NCBI RefSeq assembly: GCF_014203955.1
Contig: NZ_JACHKA010000001.1
Location: 1,736,001 to 1,800,000, forward strand
DNA from: Sphingobium lignivorans
GTDB taxonomy: Bacteria; Pseudomonadota; Alphaproteobacteria; Sphingomonadales; Sphingomonadaceae
DNA length: 64,000 bases
Reading direction: 5' to 3'
Each line of letters opens with the position of its first letter. The first letter of the stretch is position 1. A model generated the notes under the pieces. That model was not told where the DNA came from. It was given only the letters and a program-made list of their open reading frames with translations, and did not search any database. Below are positions 36,378-46,159 of the stretch, piece after piece. The translations under genes were made by a program, and so were the position numbers.

Positions 36378-37679
36378 TTACAGGATATATTTGGAGAGGT
36401 CAGTGTCCTTCGCGATGCCGGAAAGCTGGCGCTCGACATAATCGGCATCGATGCGGATGTTCTCCCCTGCGCGGCTGTCCGCCTCGAAGCTGACATCCTC
36501 GAACAGCTTTTCCATCACCGTCTGCAGGCGGCGGGCGCCGATATTCTCGACCTGCTCGTTCACGCTGGCGGCGATCCGTGCGATGGCCCGGATACCGTCC
36601 GGCGCAAGGTCGACCGTGACGCCCTCCGTCGCCAGCAACGCGGCATATTGCTCGGGCAGCGAGGCCTTGGTGTCGGAGAGGATCGCGATGAAATCCTCTT
36701 CGGTCAGGCCCTTCAGCTCGACACGGATGGGGAGGCGGCCCTGCAATTCCGGCAGGAGATCGCTCGGCTTGGCGACGTGGAAAGCGCCGGACGCGATGAA
36801 CAGGATATGGTCCGTCTTGAGCGGGCCATATTTGGTGGCGACCGTCGTACCCTCGATGAGCGGCAGCAGGTCCCGCTGCACGCCCTCGCGGCTCACCGAT
36901 CCGCCGCGTACGTCGCTGACCGCGATCTTGTCGATCTCGTCGAGGAACACGATGCCGTTCTGCTCGGCCGAGGCGATGGCGACGCGAGCGACGTCATCCT
37001 GGTCGAGGCGCTTGTCCTGCTCCTCCTCGACCAGCTTGTCCCAGGCATCGGCCACGCGCATCTTGCGGCGCTTGCGCTGCTGCTGGCCCAGCGCCTTGGA
37101 CATCATGTCCGAGAGATTGATCATGCCGACATTGCCGCCCATGCCGGGGATTTCCATCGGCATGGAGGGGCTGTCGGCGACCTCGACCTCGACTTCCACG
37201 TCGTTCATCTGGTTGCTCTCGATGCGCTGGCGGAAGGAGAGGCGCGTGGCCTCGCTTGCTTCCTTGCCGGTGAGGGCATCGAGCAGGCGGGCCATCGCCG
37301 CTTCGGACGCGGCGTCGCGCACGGCCTCCCGGCGGCGCTCGCGCTCCAGGCGGACAGCTTCCTCGACGAGATCGCGCACGATCTGCTCGACGTCGCGGCC
37401 GACATAGCCGACCTCGGTGAACTTGGTGGCTTCGACCTTGATGAACGGCGCATCCGCCAGCTTGGCGAGCCGCCGGCTGATCTCGGTCTTGCCGCAGCCG
37501 GTGGGGCCGATCATCAGGATGTTCTTGGGCGTGACCTCGTCGCGCAGTTCGGGGGGCAGCTTCTGCCGGCGCCAGCGGTTGCGCAGGGCGACGGCCACGG
37601 CGCGCTTGGCGTCGGCCTGACCGATGATGTGGGAATCGAGCGCCGCGACGATGGCTTTGGGCGTGAGATTGTCGTTCAT
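36378..37679 (-). CDS. hslU: ATP-dependent protease ATPase subunit HslU
   Basis: A 433-residue AAA+ unfoldase. Walker [21 protein letters not shown], the I domain with [20 protein letters not shown], Walker [14 protein letters not shown], and the C-terminal [14 protein letters not shown] and LSKYIL end, which docks into HslV, are all visible. With HslV it forms the bacterial proteasome-like protease. The start at 37679 removes a 30-residue upstream extension. It is downstream of hslV on the same strand with a 108-base gap. Confidence 0.97.
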   Translation of the reverse strand: MNDNLTPKAIVAALDSHIIGQADAKRAVAVALRNRWRRQKLPPELRDEVTPKNILMIGPTGCGKTEISRRLAKLADAPFIKVEATKFTEVGYVGRDVEQIVRDLVEEAVRLERERRREAVRDAASEAAMARLLDALTGKEASEATRLSFRQRIESNQMNDVEVEVEVADSPSMPMEIPGMGGNVGMINLSDMMSKALGQQQRKRRKMRVADAWDKLVEEEQDKRLDQDDVARVAIASAEQNGIVFLDEIDKIAVSDVRGGSVSREGVQRDLLPLIEGTTVATKYGPLKTDHILFIASGAFHVAKPSDLLPELQGRLPIRVELKGLTEEDFIAILSDTKASLPEQYAALLATEGVTVDLAPDGIRAIARIAASVNEQVENIGARRLQTVMEKLFEDVSFEADSRAGENIRIDADYVERQLSGIAKDTDLSKYIL

Positions 37680-37787
37680 GTCTGTCTCTTGTCTGTCGTC
37701 ATCCGACGGGTGCGGGGGGCGGGGCGGGGATCGCGAAGGCGGCGTCGCCCGGCCCGAAAGCCCGCGCACGGGGGAAGGAGGGAGGGG

Positions 37788-38354
37788 TCAGGTGGTGCTG
37801 TCCAGCGTCTCGATGGTCAGGCTGCCATTGGTGTAAACGCAGATGTCGGCGGCGATGCCCATGGCCTTGCGCGCCAGCGTCTCGGCATCCGGCTCATATT
37901 CCTTGAGCGCGCGGGCAGCGGCGAGCGCGTAGTTTCCGCCCGATCCGATGGCGGCGATGCCTTCGACGGGCTCGAGCACGTCGCCATTGCCGGTGAGGAT
38001 CAGCGTCGTCTCCTTGTCCGCGACGATCATCATTGCCTCGAGATTGCGCAGGTAGCGGTCGGTCCGCCAGTCCTTGGCCAGCTCCACGGCCGAGCGCATG
38101 AGCTGGCCGCCATGGCGCTCCAGCTTGCTTTCCAGCCGCTCGAAGAGCGTGAAGGCATCGGCGGTGGCGCCCGCGAACCCGCCGATGACGCTGCCGTCAT
38201 GCAGGCGGCGCACCTTGCGGGCGTTGGGCTTCATCACTGTCTGGCCCATCGAGACCTGGCCGTCGCCGATGACGACGACCTTGCCGGAAGAGCGGACGGA
38301 GAGGATGGTGGTGCCATGCCAGACCGGCATGGCGCGGTGGTCGGAAGCGGTCAT
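37788..38354 (-). CDS. hslV: ATP-dependent protease peptidase subunit HslV
   Basis: A 188-residue N-terminal nucleophile hydrolase. The catalytic threonine is the first Thr of the TTIL segment in [13 protein letters not shown], uncovered after removal of the propeptide. [34 protein letters not shown] and [14 protein letters not shown] are family motifs. The annotated ATG (38354) precedes this by a 14-residue propeptide; an ATG at 38330 (MPVWHG) would also work and is compatible with the promoter position. The two genes form the heat-shock operon hslVU. Confidence 0.96.
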   Translation of the reverse strand: MTASDHRAMPVWHGTTILSVRSSGKVVVIGDGQVSMGQTVMKPNARKVRRLHDGSVIGGFAGATADAFTLFERLESKLERHGGQLMRSAVELAKDWRTDRYLRNLEAMMIVADKETTLILTGNGDVLEPVEGIAAIGSGGNYALAAARALKEYEPDAETLARKAMGIAADICVYTNGSLTIETLDSTT

Positions 38355-38360
38355 GGTCGG

Positions 38361-38391
38361 CGATATGGGTGAGTGATCGCTCCAGCGCAAG
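38361..38391 (-). promoter_or_regulatory. RpoH-type promoter for hslVU
   Basis: On the minus strand CTTG (38388-38391), an 18-base spacer, and CCCATATCG (38361-38369), a good match to sigma-32 promoters. The -10 box ends seven bases before the ATG at 38354, so transcription would start almost at the codon. Confidence 0.6.
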
Positions 38392-38513
38392 CGGCCGGGT
38401 ATCCGCGTTTGATTGCCGTGCCCGGCGACCCGGGGATATCGGGGCCAGCGAAATCGAGAGAGACGCTTCGAAGGGGATGACAGGCGCGCGCCCGCACCTT
38501 ATGGGCCCCGGCC

Positions 38514-39053
38514 ATGCCGCCCGCCGATCCCAATGCGCCTCTGCGCCCCCTGCCGTTCCTGATCTTCAGTTCCCGCTGGCTCCAGCTCCCGCTCTACCTC
38601 GGGCTGATCGTGGCGCAGTGCGTCTATGTGTTCCTGTTCCTGAAGGAATTGTGGCACCTGATCCTCCACGCCTTCGAGTTCACCGAGCAGCAGATCATGC
38701 TGGTCGTGCTCGGGCTGATCGACGTGGTGATGATCTCCAACCTGCTCATCATGGTGATCGTGGGCGGTTACGAAACCTTCGTCTCGCGGCTCGGCCTGCA
38801 GGGCCATCGCGACCAGCCGGAATGGCTCAGCCATGTCAATGCCGGCATCCTCAAGGTGAAGCTGGCGATGGCGATCATCGGCATTTCGTCGATCCACCTG
38901 CTGCGGACGTTCATCGAGGCCAATGCCATCGGAACCGCCAATGCACGGGTCACGCCGGAGGGCGTGATGTGGCAGACGATCATCCATGGCATGTTCATCG
39001 TCTCGGCGATCGGCATCGCCTATGTCGACCGGATGACCCAGCACAAACACTGA
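38514..39053 (+). CDS. YqhA family membrane protein (TIGR00645)
   Basis: A 179-residue membrane protein with four hydrophobic segments. The family block SSRWLQLPLYLGLIVAQCVY, then VLGLIDVVMISNLLIMVIVG, GGYETFVSRL and KLAMAIIGISSIHLLRTFIE are visible. Members of this UPF0114 group are of unknown role, though common in proteobacterial inner membranes. It is convergent with the DUF389 gene and divergent from hslV, 159 bases apart. Confidence 0.88.
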   Translation: MPPADPNAPLRPLPFLIFSSRWLQLPLYLGLIVAQCVYVFLFLKELWHLILHAFEFTEQQIMLVVLGLIDVVMISNLLIMVIVGGYETFVSRLGLQGHRDQPEWLSHVNAGILKVKLAMAIIGISSIHLLRTFIEANAIGTANARVTPEGVMWQTIIHGMFIVSAIGIAYVDRMTQHKH

Positions 39054-39093
39054 GACGCGACGCGGGGAGAGAGGAACGCTCTTCGCGAATCTT

Positions 39094-40581
39094 CTACTCA
39101 GGCAGGCGCCAGGACAGCCGGACGTCTGTGTTCGCCGCGCTTTCGATGACCAGCCGGTCGGCGGGCACCTGACGCAGGACCAGCGCATCGCGCACCGCTT
39201 CGGCCCGGCCGTTGCGGCCCGCGACGACGATGGTGAGCGCCTGCCTGCGCCCGGCCCAGCCTGCGAGATCGAGGTTGCGCGTGCCGGCTTCATCCGGCTC
39301 GTCGCCCGAGAAGCTGATGGCCGGGAGCGGAGCGGGCGGCGGGATAAGCGCCAGCGTCCAGTCGGGGATGTCGATCGTGGCGCGCCGCTCCAGCTCCCGA
39401 TAGAGATCGAGCCCCGCGCCGGCCATCGGCTTAGCAACCGCCGTCGCCCGGCGATTCCCTTGATCGACTGTCACATCCTCGCGCGTGACCCCGGCGACGA
39501 GTGCCAGCCGGTCGGCGGCGAGGCTGGCGCTGCGATTGAGTGCCTGCGCCCGATCCCGCGCCTGGGCGGCCGCGACCTGGGCGGTCTCGGCATTTCCGGT
39601 GCCCACCCGCACCTGATCGATGTTGACGTCGAGATCCCGGCGCAGCCGCTCGTCGAGACTTTCGCGGACCTTCTTGTCGGCGTCGGTCGTGTACTCGGCG
39701 GTGAACACGGTCGCGACGACCTTCATGGGATGGGAGCGGAAATCGGTCTCAAGGTCGCTGATCCGCGCGGTGCTGGGAAACTGGCGCTGGATCGCATCGC
39801 GGATCTGGCGCTGGGCAAGCGTTTCCCAGGCGATCTGCCGGAGCGTGAGCGCCAGCGGCACGGCGAGCGCGGTCATGCCGACGATCACGAGGATGCTCTG
39901 CAGTCGGGTGTGCGCGGGCGAAAGATGCGATCCGAAGCCATAGAGCCGGGCCATGAAGGCGGCGGTGAGGGCAATGGCGACGAAGTTGGTCATGAAGAGA
40001 AGAAACGCACCGCCGGCGATGGTCCAGTTCTTCATCGCCAGGCCGAAGCCGACCACCGCGAGCGGTGGCATGAGGGCGATGGCGATGGCCACGCCAACCA
40101 CCGTTTCCCCCCGTCCCCGGATCAGTGCGTAGCTGCCCGCAAGGGATGAGAGGACCGCAACCAGCAAATCGAACAGATTGGGTTGAGTGCGAATCGCGAT
40201 CTCGTTGGTCACGGTCTGCAGCGGTGATAGCGAGACGAATATGGCGGACAGGAGGATGGCGATAAGGGAGCCAGCGGCCAGAGCCAGACCGGCCCGCCGC
40301 ATCTCATAGAAATCGAAGGTTGCGAGGGAAAAGCCCAGCCCGATGATCGGCATCATCAGTGGCGAGATCAGCATGGCGCCGATCAGGACCGCGCTGGAGG
40401 GCAGGAGCAGCCCGAGGATGGATATACCCGCCGCGATGACCACCATGAAAGCATAGCGGGATGACCAGCCGGCTTCCCCGGCGATCCGCTGCACAATCGC
40501 GTCATGCTCGACCGTCGTGATTGCCCGCTCGCGCCACCATGCCCACAGGGGGTTGGTCGAAGTGGCATAGATGTTTGACAT
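39094..40581 (-). CDS. DUF389 family membrane protein (TIGR00341-like) with C-terminal OmpA-like region
   Basis: A 495-residue protein. The N-terminal half (about 40-260) has eight or so hydrophobic segments with the DUF389 signature GAMLISPLMMPIIGLGFSLA and MPPLAVVGFGLAM. The C-terminal half is soluble, and its last 60 residues (PAISFSG..., ALTIVVAGRN, AEAVRDALVLRQVPADRLVI) look like an OmpA-type peptidoglycan-binding domain. The function of DUF389 proteins is not known. Start 40581 is preferred over frames extending into the upstream region. Confidence 0.82.
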   Translation of the reverse strand: MSNIYATSTNPLWAWWRERAITTVEHDAIVQRIAGEAGWSSRYAFMVVIAAGISILGLLLPSSAVLIGAMLISPLMMPIIGLGFSLATFDFYEMRRAGLALAAGSLIAILLSAIFVSLSPLQTVTNEIAIRTQPNLFDLLVAVLSSLAGSYALIRGRGETVVGVAIAIALMPPLAVVGFGLAMKNWTIAGGAFLLFMTNFVAIALTAAFMARLYGFGSHLSPAHTRLQSILVIVGMTALAVPLALTLRQIAWETLAQRQIRDAIQRQFPSTARISDLETDFRSHPMKVVATVFTAEYTTDADKKVRESLDERLRRDLDVNIDQVRVGTGNAETAQVAAAQARDRAQALNRSASLAADRLALVAGVTREDVTVDQGNRRATAVAKPMAGAGLDLYRELERRATIDIPDWTLALIPPPAPLPAISFSGDEPDEAGTRNLDLAGWAGRRQALTIVVAGRNGRAEAVRDALVLRQVPADRLVIESAANTDVRLSWRLPE

Positions 40582-40765
40582 GCGGGAGAGGCTCCTTGCG
40601 GACAATTTTGGCATTCCTCTAGCAGTGGGGGCGGACATTTTGCCAGTGCAGGCATCGAGGCGCTGCCAATGGGGGGCATGCCAGACACTGCGCATGCAGA
40701 GCCGAGGACCCGCTTGACATGGCGAACGTCTCTCGCCAAAGCGCTCGCTCCCGCGGTCAAGCGCC

Positions 40766-40840
40766 GGGCGCGTAGCTCAGTGGTAGAGCACACCCTTCAC
40801 ACGGGTGGGGTCGTAGGTTCAATCCCTACCGCGCCCACCA
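40766..40840 (+). tRNA. tRNA-Val (anticodon CAC)
   Basis: A 75-nt tRNA. Acceptor GGGCGCG (40766-40772) pairs with CGCGCCC (40830-40836), with A73 and an encoded CCA end. The anticodon stem CACCC/GGGTG surrounds TTCACAC, giving anticodon CAC, which reads GUG. The T-arm AGGTTCAATCCCT and D-arm AGCTCAGTGGTAGAGCA are normal. Confidence 0.95.
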
Positions 40841-40880
40841 CTTTTCTTCCTGAAGCATATCCGGTTGGAACAGTGGTGCG

Positions 40881-41162
40881 ATGAGCGACGGCGGATCGCC
40901 GCCCTTCCAGCCTGAACGCGTGCTTACGCCTGAAATCTCCGCTATCGCTCTCGCGAACCTCAGCGGCAGGACAGGAGAACTCATGCCCGACGACGTGCGA
41001 CAGGCCCTTGAGCGGTTCCAGCGTTTCGTGGAGCGGTTTCCCGCCGGCAGCGTGATCGACCAGCAGAGCGGGTTTTCGGTCGCGGATGGCATGCTGCTCG
41101 CCGGTGAGATCGAGATGAACGCCCGACGTTGGCGGGAGCCGGACGAGAACCCGATCGACTGA
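40881..41162 (+). CDS. Hypothetical protein, 93 aa
   Basis: A 93-residue soluble protein with composition and codon use like the neighbours (MSDGGSPPFQPERVLTPEIS, VRQALERFQRFVERFPAGSV, LAGEIEMNARRWREPDENPID). No domain recognised. The frame is short and GC-rich, so a chance ORF cannot be excluded. It lies 40 bases after tRNA-Val and 102 bases before the M20 peptidase gene on the same strand. Confidence 0.45.
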   Translation: MSDGGSPPFQPERVLTPEISAIALANLSGRTGELMPDDVRQALERFQRFVERFPAGSVIDQQSGFSVADGMLLAGEIEMNARRWREPDENPID

Positions 41163-41264
41163 AGCAGTCCGTCGCACCTGTCTGCACGGCTTCCCGCGTC
41201 GTTGCGCCTGACGCGGCGTCGTGCCATCACCGCCTGCACATTCCTTCCGGTCCATGAGGTTTCC

Positions 41265-42626
41265 ATGCGTCGAATGCTCCTTGCCCTCGCGTTCACGCTC
41301 AGCAGTGCCTCGATGGCGCAGGCACAGGGCGTGCCGGCGGTGAAGGAAATCCTCATGCGCTCGGTCGCCGTGCCGACCGTGGAGGGGCGAGGCAAGGTGC
41401 CTGAACTCGCCGAATATTATGCGGGTGTGCTCAGGTCCGCAGGCTTTGCGGCGGGTGACCTTGCGTTCGTGCCGATGGGCGAAACCGGCTATTTTACGGC
41501 GACCTTGCGGGGCAAGCGCAGCGACAAGCCGACGATCCTGCTCGGACATATGGACGTGGTCGAGGCGAAGGCTGCGGACTGGGAGCGCGATCCCTTCGTG
41601 CCCGTGGAAGAGAATGGCTATATCTTCGGCCGGGGCGCCGAGGACAATAAATATGACGTCGCGATGATGGTGGCCACCATGGCGCGGCTGAAGCAGGAAA
41701 AGTTCCGCCCCGCGCAGGACATCGTGCTGGTGCTCACCGGCGACGAGGAAACGCAGATGGCGACGACGCGTGCGGCTGCCCAGGCCTATCGCCATGCGGG
41801 GCTGGTGCTGAACGGGGATGCCGGCGGCACGCTGATCGAAGAGGACCGGCGGCCCGGCATGGTCTTCCTGCAGGCGGGCGAGAAAAGCTATGTCGACTTT
41901 TCCGTCACCATGACCGATCCGGGCGGCCACTCGAGCGCACCGACCGCCACCAACCCGATCTACCGGATGGCGCGCGCGCTGGCCCGGCTGGACGCGTTCC
42001 GCTTCCCTGCGATGCAGAACGAACTGACGCGGGCCGTTCTGGCGGCGCGGGTGCCTGTCGAGGCGCCGGAGACCAGGGCTGCGATCGAGGCCTTTCTTGC
42101 GGACCCGAGCGATACGGCGGCGGCTGACCTGCTGTCGGCGCGGCCCGAACTGATCGGGCAGATCCGCACAACCTGCATCGCCACCATGATTGAGGGCGGC
42201 CATGCGCCCAATGCCCTGCCGCAGACAGCCAGGGCCAATGTGAATTGCCGTGTGTTCCCCGGCGTGGCGATTGAGACGGTCCACAAGACCCTCGTCGATG
42301 TGCTGGCCGAGCCTGCGATGGAGGTGACGGTGAGCGACGACGCCACGGCATCGGATGCGTCCCCGTTGCGGCCCGACGTCATGAAGGCGCTGACGGCGGC
42401 GGCAGGCCGCCGCTTCCCGGGCGTTCCGGTCGTCCCGGTGATGTCGGCGGGGGCGACGGACAGCCTGCACTTCCGGGCGCTGGGTATCCCGAGCTACGGC
42501 GTCGGCAGCCTCGCCATGCGCACCAGCGACAGTTTCGCGCATGGCCTCAACGAGCGGGTGCCCGTGGACGGCATGGAGAGCGCGCTCGTTTACTGGCACG
42601 ACCTGCTGACCGCGCTGACGAAATGA
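41265..42626 (+). CDS. M20 family metallopeptidase, exported
   Basis: A 453-residue zinc peptidase. A signal peptide (MRRMLLALAFTLSSASMAQA) is followed by the dizinc motifs GHMDVVEA, GRGAEDNKYDVAMM, LTGDEETQMATTRAA and the dimerisation domain with DPGGHSSAPTATNPI. The C-terminal active-site His is in DSFAHGLNERVPVD. M20 peptidases cleave dipeptides or N-acyl amino acids; the substrate is unknown. The signal peptide points to a periplasmic role. Start 41265 gives the signal peptide start. Confidence 0.92.
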   Translation: MRRMLLALAFTLSSASMAQAQGVPAVKEILMRSVAVPTVEGRGKVPELAEYYAGVLRSAGFAAGDLAFVPMGETGYFTATLRGKRSDKPTILLGHMDVVEAKAADWERDPFVPVEENGYIFGRGAEDNKYDVAMMVATMARLKQEKFRPAQDIVLVLTGDEETQMATTRAAAQAYRHAGLVLNGDAGGTLIEEDRRPGMVFLQAGEKSYVDFSVTMTDPGGHSSAPTATNPIYRMARALARLDAFRFPAMQNELTRAVLAARVPVEAPETRAAIEAFLADPSDTAAADLLSARPELIGQIRTTCIATMIEGGHAPNALPQTARANVNCRVFPGVAIETVHKTLVDVLAEPAMEVTVSDDATASDASPLRPDVMKALTAAAGRRFPGVPVVPVMSAGATDSLHFRALGIPSYGVGSLAMRTSDSFAHGLNERVPVDGMESALVYWHDLLTALTK

Positions 42627-42710
42627 CGGTCGGGCCGTGCCCGCGTCGCGGCCGGAGCGAGACAGCGAGGCGAGCGCGACGATGCGAGGGATGAGCCCGG
42701 GGGGCGGGAC

Positions 42711-44339
42711 ATGAGCCGGCGTTACGATGCCGTCATCATCGGCGCCGGGCACAACGGACTCGTCTGCGCTTATTATCTGGCACGCGCCGGCCTTTCCGTG
42801 CGGATCGTGGAACGGCGTGGCGTGGTCGGCGGTGCGGCGGTGACGGAGGAATTCCATCCCGGTTTCCGCAATTCCGTGGCCAGCTACACGGTGGGCCTGC
42901 TCCAGCCCAGGGTGATCGCCGACATGGGGCTGGTGGCGCGCGGCTATCGCGTGGTGGAGCGGCCGATCTCCAATTTCCTGCCTCAGGAGGATGGCCGCTA
43001 TCTCAAAGTGGGCGGCGGCCTCGCACGCACCCAAGCCGAGTTCGGCAAATTCTCGGCCAGGGATGCCGCGGCTCTGCCCGGCTATCAGGCGATGCTGGAA
43101 GGCGTCGCGCAGGTCATGCGGGACATGGCGCTGCGGCCGCCGCCCAATGTCGGCGGCGGATGGCGCGCGCTGGTGGACGCTGCGGTGCAGGGGCGTCGGC
43201 TGTCCGGCCTGGGACTGGCCCGGCAGCGGGACCTGCTGGCGCTGTTCACCCGGTCGGCGCGCGACATCCTCGACGAATGGTTCGACAGCGACGCGGTGAA
43301 AGCCGCATTCGGCTTCGACTCCGTCGTCGGCAACTATGCCTCGCCCGATACGCCGGGCAGCGCCTATGTCCTGCTGCATCATGTGTTCGGCGAGGTGAAT
43401 GGCCAGAAGGGCGCCTGGGGCCATGTGATCGGCGGGATGGGGCGGATCACCCAGCTCATGGCAGAGGCTTGCCGCGAGGCGGGGGTGGAGATCAGCGTTG
43501 AAAGCCCCGTCGAGCGCGTGCTGGTCGAGAGCGACGGAAGGGGCGGCGAACGGATCGCCGGCGTGCGGCTGGAGGGCGGCGCGGAGATCCCGGCGAGGCG
43601 CGTCATCAGCAATGCCGGGCCGGCCCTGCTCTATAACCGGCTGATGGACCCGGGCGACCTGCCGCTCGATTTCGCGCGACGGATGAAGTGCTTCAGGACC
43701 GCCTCGGGCACGTTCCGGATGAATGTCGCGCTGTCTGCCCTGCCGCGCTTCGCCGCCTTGCCGGAGGAAGGCGAGCATCATCGCAGCGGCATCATCCTGG
43801 CGCCCACGCTCGATTACATGGACCGGGCCTTTGCGGACGCGCGGGCACATGGCTGGGCGCGCCGGCCGATCGTGGAGATGCTCATCCCTTCGACGGTGGA
43901 CGATAGTCTCGCCCCGCCCGGCGCTCATGTCGCGAGCCTTTTCTGCCAGCAGTTCGCGCCGGTGCTGCCGGACGGGCGCCGATGGGACGATCCCGCCGAG
44001 GAGCAGGGCGCGATCGATGCCATCTTCGGGGTGATCGAGGCCTTCGCGCCCGGCTTCCGCGCATCGGTCCTCGGCCATGATGCGTTGTCCCCGCTGGGGC
44101 TGGAGCGCAGGCTCGGGCTCGTCGGCGGTGATATCATGCATGGCGTCATGTCGCTGGACCAGCTCTGGGCCGCGCGCCCTGTGCTGGGCCATGGCAATTA
44201 TCGCGGGCCGGTGCGCGGTCTCTACATGTGCGGAGCAGGCACGCATCCCGGTGGCGGCGTCACCGGCGCGCCCGGCCACAACTGCGCCCGCGAAGTGCTG
44301 CGCGATGGCCGCATGCGCCGCTGGCGGTCCGGGGCCTGA
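42711..44339 (+). CDS. FAD-dependent oxidoreductase, phytoene desaturase/PYROXD2-like
   Basis: A 542-residue flavoprotein. N-terminal dinucleotide fold YDAVIIGAGHNGLVCAYYLA with ERRGVVGGAAVTEE, typical of the CrtI/PYROXD2 branch, and a C-terminal region GLYMCGAGTHPGGGVTGAPG that closes the FAD site. These enzymes dehydrogenate carotenoids or related hydrophobic substrates, but non-carotenoid members are frequent, so a carotenoid role is not asserted. Other carotenoid genes are not nearby. It is preceded by a 84-base gap from the peptidase gene. Confidence 0.88.
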   Translation: MSRRYDAVIIGAGHNGLVCAYYLARAGLSVRIVERRGVVGGAAVTEEFHPGFRNSVASYTVGLLQPRVIADMGLVARGYRVVERPISNFLPQEDGRYLKVGGGLARTQAEFGKFSARDAAALPGYQAMLEGVAQVMRDMALRPPPNVGGGWRALVDAAVQGRRLSGLGLARQRDLLALFTRSARDILDEWFDSDAVKAAFGFDSVVGNYASPDTPGSAYVLLHHVFGEVNGQKGAWGHVIGGMGRITQLMAEACREAGVEISVESPVERVLVESDGRGGERIAGVRLEGGAEIPARRVISNAGPALLYNRLMDPGDLPLDFARRMKCFRTASGTFRMNVALSALPRFAALPEEGEHHRSGIILAPTLDYMDRAFADARAHGWARRPIVEMLIPSTVDDSLAPPGAHVASLFCQQFAPVLPDGRRWDDPAEEQGAIDAIFGVIEAFAPGFRASVLGHDALSPLGLERRLGLVGGDIMHGVMSLDQLWAARPVLGHGNYRGPVRGLYMCGAGTHPGGGVTGAPGHNCAREVLRDGRMRRWRSGA

Positions 44340-44849
44340 ACGTGACCGTTAGCTGGCGGGCCCAGCGCCCATGGTCGGGGTTTCGTCTGCGCCGAGGCCG
44401 ATGAGGGCGGCAGGGCTGGACAGGCTGGTTCGGGCAGCCGTGGCGAGACCGATGGCCCAGGCGGACGGGGAGGAGCCACGAGAGGCGCGAGGGCTGTATG
44501 ACGGCGCCGTGATGCCCGTCCAACATGGCGCTGCAGTCTGGAAGATTACAAAGATGACGATACGTCCGTGTCATCTTCCGCTTCCGTGAACTTCGCGGCG
44601 CCGCAAATCAGGCGGACGCCAGAGCCCGTCCCGGCAAGCCTTTGCGGCCTGACCGGACAATGAAGGTCCTCCAATGAGAAACAGCCGTGCCTGCACCTGT
44701 CGCTCTCGACGGAAGCAGGCGTCCGGCAGGGCTGCCATGGCAGAGGGGGTGTAGGACAGGGGGAAATGGAGGGAGGTAGAGGGGCGGGGGAGGGTCAAAT
44801 AAACAGGCGCGCTATTGCCACCTATGGTGGGATACGCCAGCATGACAAG
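44340..44849. other. 510-bp stretch without a supported gene
   Basis: Several short open frames occur on both strands but none has coding features that I trust. It holds the leader of the lipoprotein gene. No terminator hairpin with a U-run was found. Confidence 0.5.
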
Positions 44850-45302
44850 GTGAACAGATACCGGACCGCACTTACTGTCTTACTTGTGGGCCTGGTGACG
44901 GGGTGCAGCCGCGCGCCACAGACCTATGCTGCAGATTGTCCAATCCCGCTTCCACATTGGGGACGGGAAAAGGATGGCGTCGGTCATCTCATGATGGTGC
45001 AGCCGGTCTACCTAACTTCGGACGGCTCGATACTTTGGAATAAGACGATTATCTCGGATGACACGCTCCGGCGCTACATGATGCAGATGAGCGCCATGAA
45101 ACCGCAGCCGCAGGTCGTTCTTGATGTCGCCCCTTCTGCTGCCTGCAGCCGTGTAGCGGCCGTCCGCGCGATAATGGATGCCGCTCCGATGTGCAAAGGA
45201 CCATATTCGCTCTGCAGCGAAGGGTGGAACTGGGAACAATGGCCCGAATTTGGGATATTGGCCTGCTGCCGGTTTGGTGGACACCGAGATAGGCTCATTT
45301 AG
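44850..45302 (+). CDS. Putative lipoprotein with ExbD/TolR-like domain, 3' end altered by an IS
   Basis: A 150-residue lipoprotein candidate. From a GTG start (44850) it has VNRYRTALTVLLVGLVTGC, a lipobox around VTGC, then a soluble domain (VYLTSDGSILWNKTIISDDT, QVVLDVAPSAACSRVAAVRA, SLCSEGWNWEQWPE) reminiscent of ExbD/TolR periplasmic domains. The last residues change at the IS junction: reconstruction without the IS gives an original ending EFGILAI, replaced here by a 13-residue tail (ILA|CCRFGGHRDRLI). The start is uncertain; a longer frame opens at 44766. Probably still functional, as only the end is altered. Confidence 0.65.
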   Translation: MNRYRTALTVLLVGLVTGCSRAPQTYAADCPIPLPHWGREKDGVGHLMMVQPVYLTSDGSILWNKTIISDDTLRRYMMQMSAMKPQPQVVLDVAPSAACSRVAAVRAIMDAAPMCKGPYSLCSEGWNWEQWPEFGILACCRFGGHRDRLI

Positions 45303-46159
45303 GCTACCCCAGCTTCTCGCTCGAAGTCGATAGGGCTGAGGTAACCCAGGGTCGAGTGACGCCGGGTCGGATTGTAGAAGCACTCGATGTAATCGAACAC
45401 GTCCGCCTTCGCCTGCGCCCTCGTGCGGTAGACCTTTTTCCCGATCCGCTCGGTCTTGAGCGAGGAGAAGAAGCTTTCCATCGCGGCGTTATCCCAGACG
45501 TTGCCGGACCTGCTCATCGAACAGGTGACGCCGTTGTCGGCCATGAGCCGCTGGAACTGCTCGCTGGTATATTGGCTACCCTGGTCCGAGTGATGCAGCA
45601 GGGCATCGGGCTTTCCGCGTCGCCAGATCGCCATGATGAGCGCATCGGTAACGAGCTGGGCGGTCATCGTGTCGCTCATCGACCAGCCCACCACCCTGCG
45701 CGAGAACAGGTCGATGACGGCGGCCACGTAGAGCCATCCTTCGGCAGTCCAGACGTAGGTAAAATCTGCCACCCACTTCTGGTTGGGCCTGTCGGCCGTG
45801 AACTGGCGACCCAGAACGTTGCCGGCGATGACCGAGCGTTCGCCCTGATCCTTGGGCAGTCCACGGCGGCGTGGCCTGGCCCGCAGCCCTTGCGCTCGCA
45901 TGAGCCGTTCGACCCGATGCAGACCGCAGGAGATGCCTTCGGCGAGCAGGTCGTGCCAGACACGCCGGGCGCCATAGGTGCGATAGCTGCCAACATGGCT
46001 GGCCCTGACCCTCGAGCCGATCACCTCGTCGTCGCGGGCACGCTGTGACGGCGCCCGGGTGAGCCAGGCATGGAAGCCGCTCCGCGAGACACCGAGCGCC
46101 CCGCACATCCATGCCACCGGCCAGATCCCTCGGTGCTTCGCGATGAAGGCGAACCTCAT
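45299..46159 (-). CDS. IS3-family transposase, orfB (DDE integrase core)
   Basis: About 286 residues starting MRFAFIAKHRGIWPVAWMCG. The HTH_21 and integrase core are visible: DDE residues fall in WVADFTYVWTAEGWLYVA, HSDQGSQYTSEQFQRL and NAAMESFFSSLKTERIG, and the C-terminus ends YNPTRRHSTLGYLSPIDFER. The normal product of this family is an OrfAB fusion made by -1 frameshifting on the A7 run just upstream. The ATG at 46159 overlaps the orfA stop. The catalytic frame looks intact. Confidence 0.92.
   Translation of the reverse strand: MRFAFIAKHRGIWPVAWMCGALGVSRSGFHAWLTRAPSQRARDDEVIGSRVRASHVGSYRTYGARRVWHDLLAEGISCGLHRVERLMRAQGLRARPRRRGLPKDQGERSVIAGNVLGRQFTADRPNQKWVADFTYVWTAEGWLYVAAVIDLFSRRVVGWSMSDTMTAQLVTDALIMAIWRRGKPDALLHHSDQGSQYTSEQFQRLMADNGVTCSMSRSGNVWDNAAMESFFSSLKTERIGKKVYRTRAQAKADVFDYIECFYNPTRRHSTLGYLSPIDFEREAGVA

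Noticed and set aside
40797..44279. A 1160-residue minus-strand open frame opposite the M20 peptidase and FAD oxidoreductase genes
   Set aside because: Same reason: shadow of two real genes with clear motifs, and it begins inside the oxidoreductase.
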